From Thermoanaerobacterium thermosulfurigenes (lineage in GTDB: Bacteria; Bacillota; Thermoanaerobacteria; Thermoanaerobacterales; Thermoanaerobacteraceae), in NCBI RefSeq assembly GCF_051201035.1, contig NZ_JBPODR010000007.1, positions 1 through 64,000 of the forward strand: a stretch of 64,000 nt of DNA, written 5' to 3'. Below the pieces are notes generated by a model that made no database searches, was not told the origin of the DNA, and saw only the letters and a list, made by a program, of their open reading frames with translations. Shown in pieces: positions 61,831-64,000 of the stretch. How positions within the stretch are numbered: position 1 is the first letter of the stretch; each line of letters opens with the position of its first letter. Made by a program: the position numbers and the translations under genes.

Positions 61831-61936
61831 AAAAAAGTGTCTACAGTGCAGTAATAATCAGTATAGCGAAGTTGAAAAATGTCCAATAAAGGATTGTCCT
61901 TTATATCAATTTCGCATGGGAAAAAAGAATAAATAA
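61808..61936 (+). CDS. Small Cys-rich phage protein, 42 residues
   Basis: MTPLEAIRKKCLQCSNNQ, then VEKCPIKDCPLYQFRMGK. This CxxC...CxxxxC peptide of about 42 residues is familiar from many Firmicutes prophages, where it begins MTPLxAIRxKCLxC and ends CPLxxYRxG; it probably binds zinc. AAAGGTGA precedes ATG 61808, inside the end of the previous gene. Function unknown. Confidence 0.8.
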   Translation: MTPLEAIRKKCLQCSNNQYSEVEKCPIKDCPLYQFRMGKKNK

Positions 61937-61949
61937 AGGAGTGTTGAAT

Positions 61950-62399
61950 ATGGAAATGAATGAACAAAACATGAGCCAGTTAGAAAAATTAAAAGAAAAA
62001 TTAGAAAAATCAGAAGAAGTTAAAGAAACTAAAAAAAGTGGTAGAAAAAAGAAAAATGAGGAGGATAAGCAAATGAAAGTTGAGAAAGCAACGAATGTAG
62101 CGAAAGCAACAGAAATAGAAAATGCAGTACAAGCAGTAGAAACAGAAAAGCAAGTTGTGGCAGTTGAAAATGAAAAAATAAGTAATAAATTAAAGAGTAA
62201 TATTGAATTTAGGTTAATTTATTGGAACGATATGCAAAAGGAATTGGATCATCTCGAGTATAGAATTTACAAAGGGCTTAAAAAAGAATTAGATGAACTA
62301 AAAGAAAATCAAAAGATGATATTATCGGCAGTTGGATATGGAAATGATATTTTTAGTGAATCTGATGACGATGACGATATGCAAACAAAAAAGAGATGA
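61950..62399 (+). CDS. Lys/Glu-rich coiled-coil protein, 149 residues
   Basis: A highly charged protein with KLKEKLEKSEEVKETKKSG, an Ala/Thr/Glu central part, a helix (WNDMQKELDHLEYRIYKGLK) and an acidic end. AAAGGAG supports ATG 61950 rather than the GTG at 61941. Possibly a scaffold-like or single-strand-binding accessory; nothing decides this. Confidence 0.6.
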   Translation: MEMNEQNMSQLEKLKEKLEKSEEVKETKKSGRKKKNEEDKQMKVEKATNVAKATEIENAVQAVETEKQVVAVENEKISNKLKSNIEFRLIYWNDMQKELDHLEYRIYKGLKKELDELKENQKMILSAVGYGNDIFSESDDDDDMQTKKR

Positions 62400-62405
62400 T
62401 AAACA

Positions 62406-62831
62406 ATGATGAAAAAACTATGTGCTAAACAGGGATGTAATAAGTTAGTTGAAATTGGGCATACGTATTGCGAAGAACATCAGAGAGAATATGAAGAAAA
62501 GCAAAAAGCAAGACATCGTGAATATAAACAAAATAGAACTGATATAAAAGAGCAGAAATTCTATGTTAGCGATGATTGGCAGATAATGAAAAAATATATC
62601 ATGCAGAAATATCATGGGTTATGTTTATATTCTCTTGTTATTGAAAATAGAATTGTATTTGCTGATGTAGTGCATCATATTGTGCCGATAAAGCAGAATT
62701 GGGATTTAAGATTGAATGAAAATAATTTGATTACATTATCAAATTCTGCACATGAATATTTACATGGGTTATTAAGAGAAAATCCAGATGCGTATTGGGA
62801 AATTATGGATAAAATAAAGAAGGTGAAATAG
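62406..62831 (+). CDS. HNH endonuclease
   Basis: A 141-residue phage HNH nuclease. The N-terminus has a zinc-ribbon-like CAKQGCNKLV...YCEEH, and the catalytic part has VVHHIVPI (His90, His91), the Asn in NENNLITL and the final His in AHEYLHG. In phages such genes usually lie by the terminase and help packaging. Here the next gene is a tail protein. ATG 62406 or 62409 may be used. Confidence 0.88.
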   Translation: MMKKLCAKQGCNKLVEIGHTYCEEHQREYEEKQKARHREYKQNRTDIKEQKFYVSDDWQIMKKYIMQKYHGLCLYSLVIENRIVFADVVHHIVPIKQNWDLRLNENNLITLSNSAHEYLHGLLRENPDAYWEIMDKIKKVK

Positions 62832-62834
62832 TCG

Positions 62835-64000
62835 ATGTTAGGTGATATAGATTATACTTTAAAACCTCAAAGACCGCAGTTATTTTTATGTAAACCAAAT
62901 AGAACAATTATCGCTAAATTAAATGAGGCATATAATATCAATACTAAATTCAAATTAGGCAATATAGATGAATTAACTTTTGATTTACCAACACAGGTAG
63001 ATATAAGGAGTAAATTAGTTACTAACCCACATCTTGATATGATACAAAAAAGATATTTAATAAAGTTAATTATTGGTAATTCTACTGAATGGTTTATCAT
63101 CGATGAAGTGGTAAAAGGTGTAGATGATGAAAAAGAAGTAATTAATGTACACGCTTTTAGTTTAGCATATGAGTTAAATGATAAAAATATATTTGCGTAC
63201 AAAAACGACAATTATAAAGCGAGTCAAGTATTAACAGATGTATTATCATCTACATTGTGGACAACTGGGTATATAGATGCTAATTTTGATTTAAAATATA
63301 GAAGTTTTGATGTATCAAACATTACAGTGTTGAATTTTATATTTCAAATAGCAGAAACATTTGGCGCATTGGTTATATTTGATACTGAAAATAGAGTAAT
63401 TAACTTTTATAACCCAGATAATTTTGGTGTTAATCGTGGTTTAACAGTATCATATAAAAAATATTTAAAATCGTTAAATCAAGAGGATAACGATGAAAGT
63501 GTGGTTACACGTTTAAAAGTATTTGGTAAAGATGGATTGAGTATACAAAGGGTTAATCCAACTGGAACTGATTATATAGAAGATTATTCTTATTTTATGT
63601 ATCCTTTTGAAAGAGATAGTAATAAAAATGTATTACAACATAGTTATTACATGAGCGATGCTTTATGTAATGCTTTATTAGATTATCAAGATTTGATTAA
63701 TAATAATAAAGGTACTTTTACAAATTTATTAAGTCAATTAAATAGTTTACAAACGCAATTAGCAAACGATGAAGAAAATTATTATCAAATTCAAGTACAA
63801 CTTGATACGATATTAGATCAAATAGATGTGGCACAAACAACAGGTCAAGATGCAAGTAGTTTAATAGTACAAAGAAATAATTTAATGAATCAGTTAAATA
63901 CTGCTCAAACAACAATAAATCAAGATAATACGAATATTCAAAACGTTCAATCTCAAATAGATAATTTGAGAAATACTTTGAAATTAGAAAATAATTTTAC
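62835..64000 (+). CDS. Phage tail protein (prophage endopeptidase tail type), start only
   Basis: The frame is open from ATG 62835 to the window edge (388 residues, no stop). The first 265 residues (MLGDIDYTLKPQRPQLFLCK; VIFDTENRVINFYNP; VVTRLKVFGKDG) match the baseplate-hub-like N-terminus of siphophage tail-associated proteins. From about residue 275 a Gln/Asn-rich coiled coil begins (LLSQLNSLQTQLANDEEN). AAGGTG lies within the end of the HNH gene. Confidence 0.8.
   Translation, partial: MLGDIDYTLKPQRPQLFLCKPNRTIIAKLNEAYNINTKFKLGNIDELTFDLPTQVDIRSKLVTNPHLDMIQKRYLIKLIIGNSTEWFIIDEVVKGVDDEKEVINVHAFSLAYELNDKNIFAYKNDNYKASQVLTDVLSSTLWTTGYIDANFDLKYRSFDVSNITVLNFIFQIAETFGALVIFDTENRVINFYNPDNFGVNRGLTVSYKKYLKSLNQEDNDESVVTRLKVFGKDGLSIQRVNPTGTDYIEDYSYFMYPFERDSNKNVLQHSYYMSDALCNALLDYQDLINNNKGTFTNLLSQLNSLQTQLANDEENYYQIQVQLDTILDQIDVAQTTGQDASSLIVQRNNLMNQLNTAQTTINQDNTNIQNVQSQIDNLRNTLKLENNF

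Larger units (their letters stand above)
50048..64000 (+). mobile_element. Prophage-like element (left part)
   Basis: From the tyrosine recombinase to the right edge all genes lie on the plus strand, most are small or unrecognised, and the set includes an integrase, an XRE regulator, winged-helix replication-type proteins, a YonO-like RNA polymerase, an HNH endonuclease and a tail protein. The tail gene favours a phage over a conjugative element. No terminase, portal or capsid gene is visible; these may lie beyond the edge. The left boundary is probably between the end of spo0A and 50048; I could not define att sites. Confidence 0.8.

Noticed and set aside
50048..64000. Integrative conjugative element
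   Set aside because: No relaxase, coupling protein or type IV secretion gene is seen, while a tail protein is present.

Overview
The window is low-GC Gram-positive DNA that looks like a thermophilic, endospore-forming anaerobe of the Thermoanaerobacter/Thermoanaerobacterium kind. The reasons are the AT-rich sequence and strong AGGAGG ribosome sites, the sporulation genes (sigK, spoIIIAA-AH, spoIVB, spo0A), a type IV pilus cluster with a cyclic-di-GMP-II riboswitch, and an OLE RNA with its partner gene oapA between ispA and dxs. The placement is inference; no rRNA is present.

Layout. 1-272 is the 5' end of a transposase (IS1182-like) on the minus strand, cut by the window edge. 650-14710 is a housekeeping block matching the Bacillus alaS-yrrL-yrrO-yrrR neighbourhood: alaS, ireB-like, ruvX, DUF1292, a Fur-family regulator, RNase J, ylbF-like, mltG, the tRNA hydroxyuridine genes trmR and trhP, a class B penicillin-binding protein, an uninterrupted sigK and yqeG. 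aroE (14714-15565) and aroK (25723-26238) flank a 10-kb type IV pilus operon (pilB, pilT, pilC, pilA, pilD, four minor prepilins, a ComFB-domain gene, pilM, pilN, pilO) headed by the riboswitch. Next come proB-proA, aroQ, an Xaa-Pro peptidase, efp, a zinc-ribbon protein and the spoIIIA operon. 36458-47557 carries asp23/yqhY, nusB, folD, xseA, xseB, ispA, OLE RNA, oapA, dxs, tlyA, nadK, argR and recN. spoIVB and spo0A follow, the latter with a textbook SigH promoter.

From about 50048 to the right edge the DNA is a prophage-like element placed just behind spo0A. It has a tyrosine recombinase, many small unknown genes, three genes sharing winged-helix modules, an XRE regulator, a possible DHH-type phosphoesterase, an HNH endonuclease and the start of a tail protein. 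Its centrepiece (55023-57818) is a 931-residue protein with the DxDGD metal-binding motif and other signatures of single-chain RNA polymerases of the YonO/QDE-1 class. Around it lie similar SigA-type promoters, an operator-like palindrome over a -35 box, a perfect 17-bp inverted repeat, a dispersed CCTACAAT-type motif, and a 1-kb gene-free tract full of hairpins.

How parts work together. The riboswitch and the ComFB protein suggest two layers of cyclic-di-GMP control over pili. The OLE RNA has its own promoter and is followed at once by the gene of the membrane protein that binds it. The prophage may carry its own late-gene transcription machine, with its own regulatory sites in the gaps.
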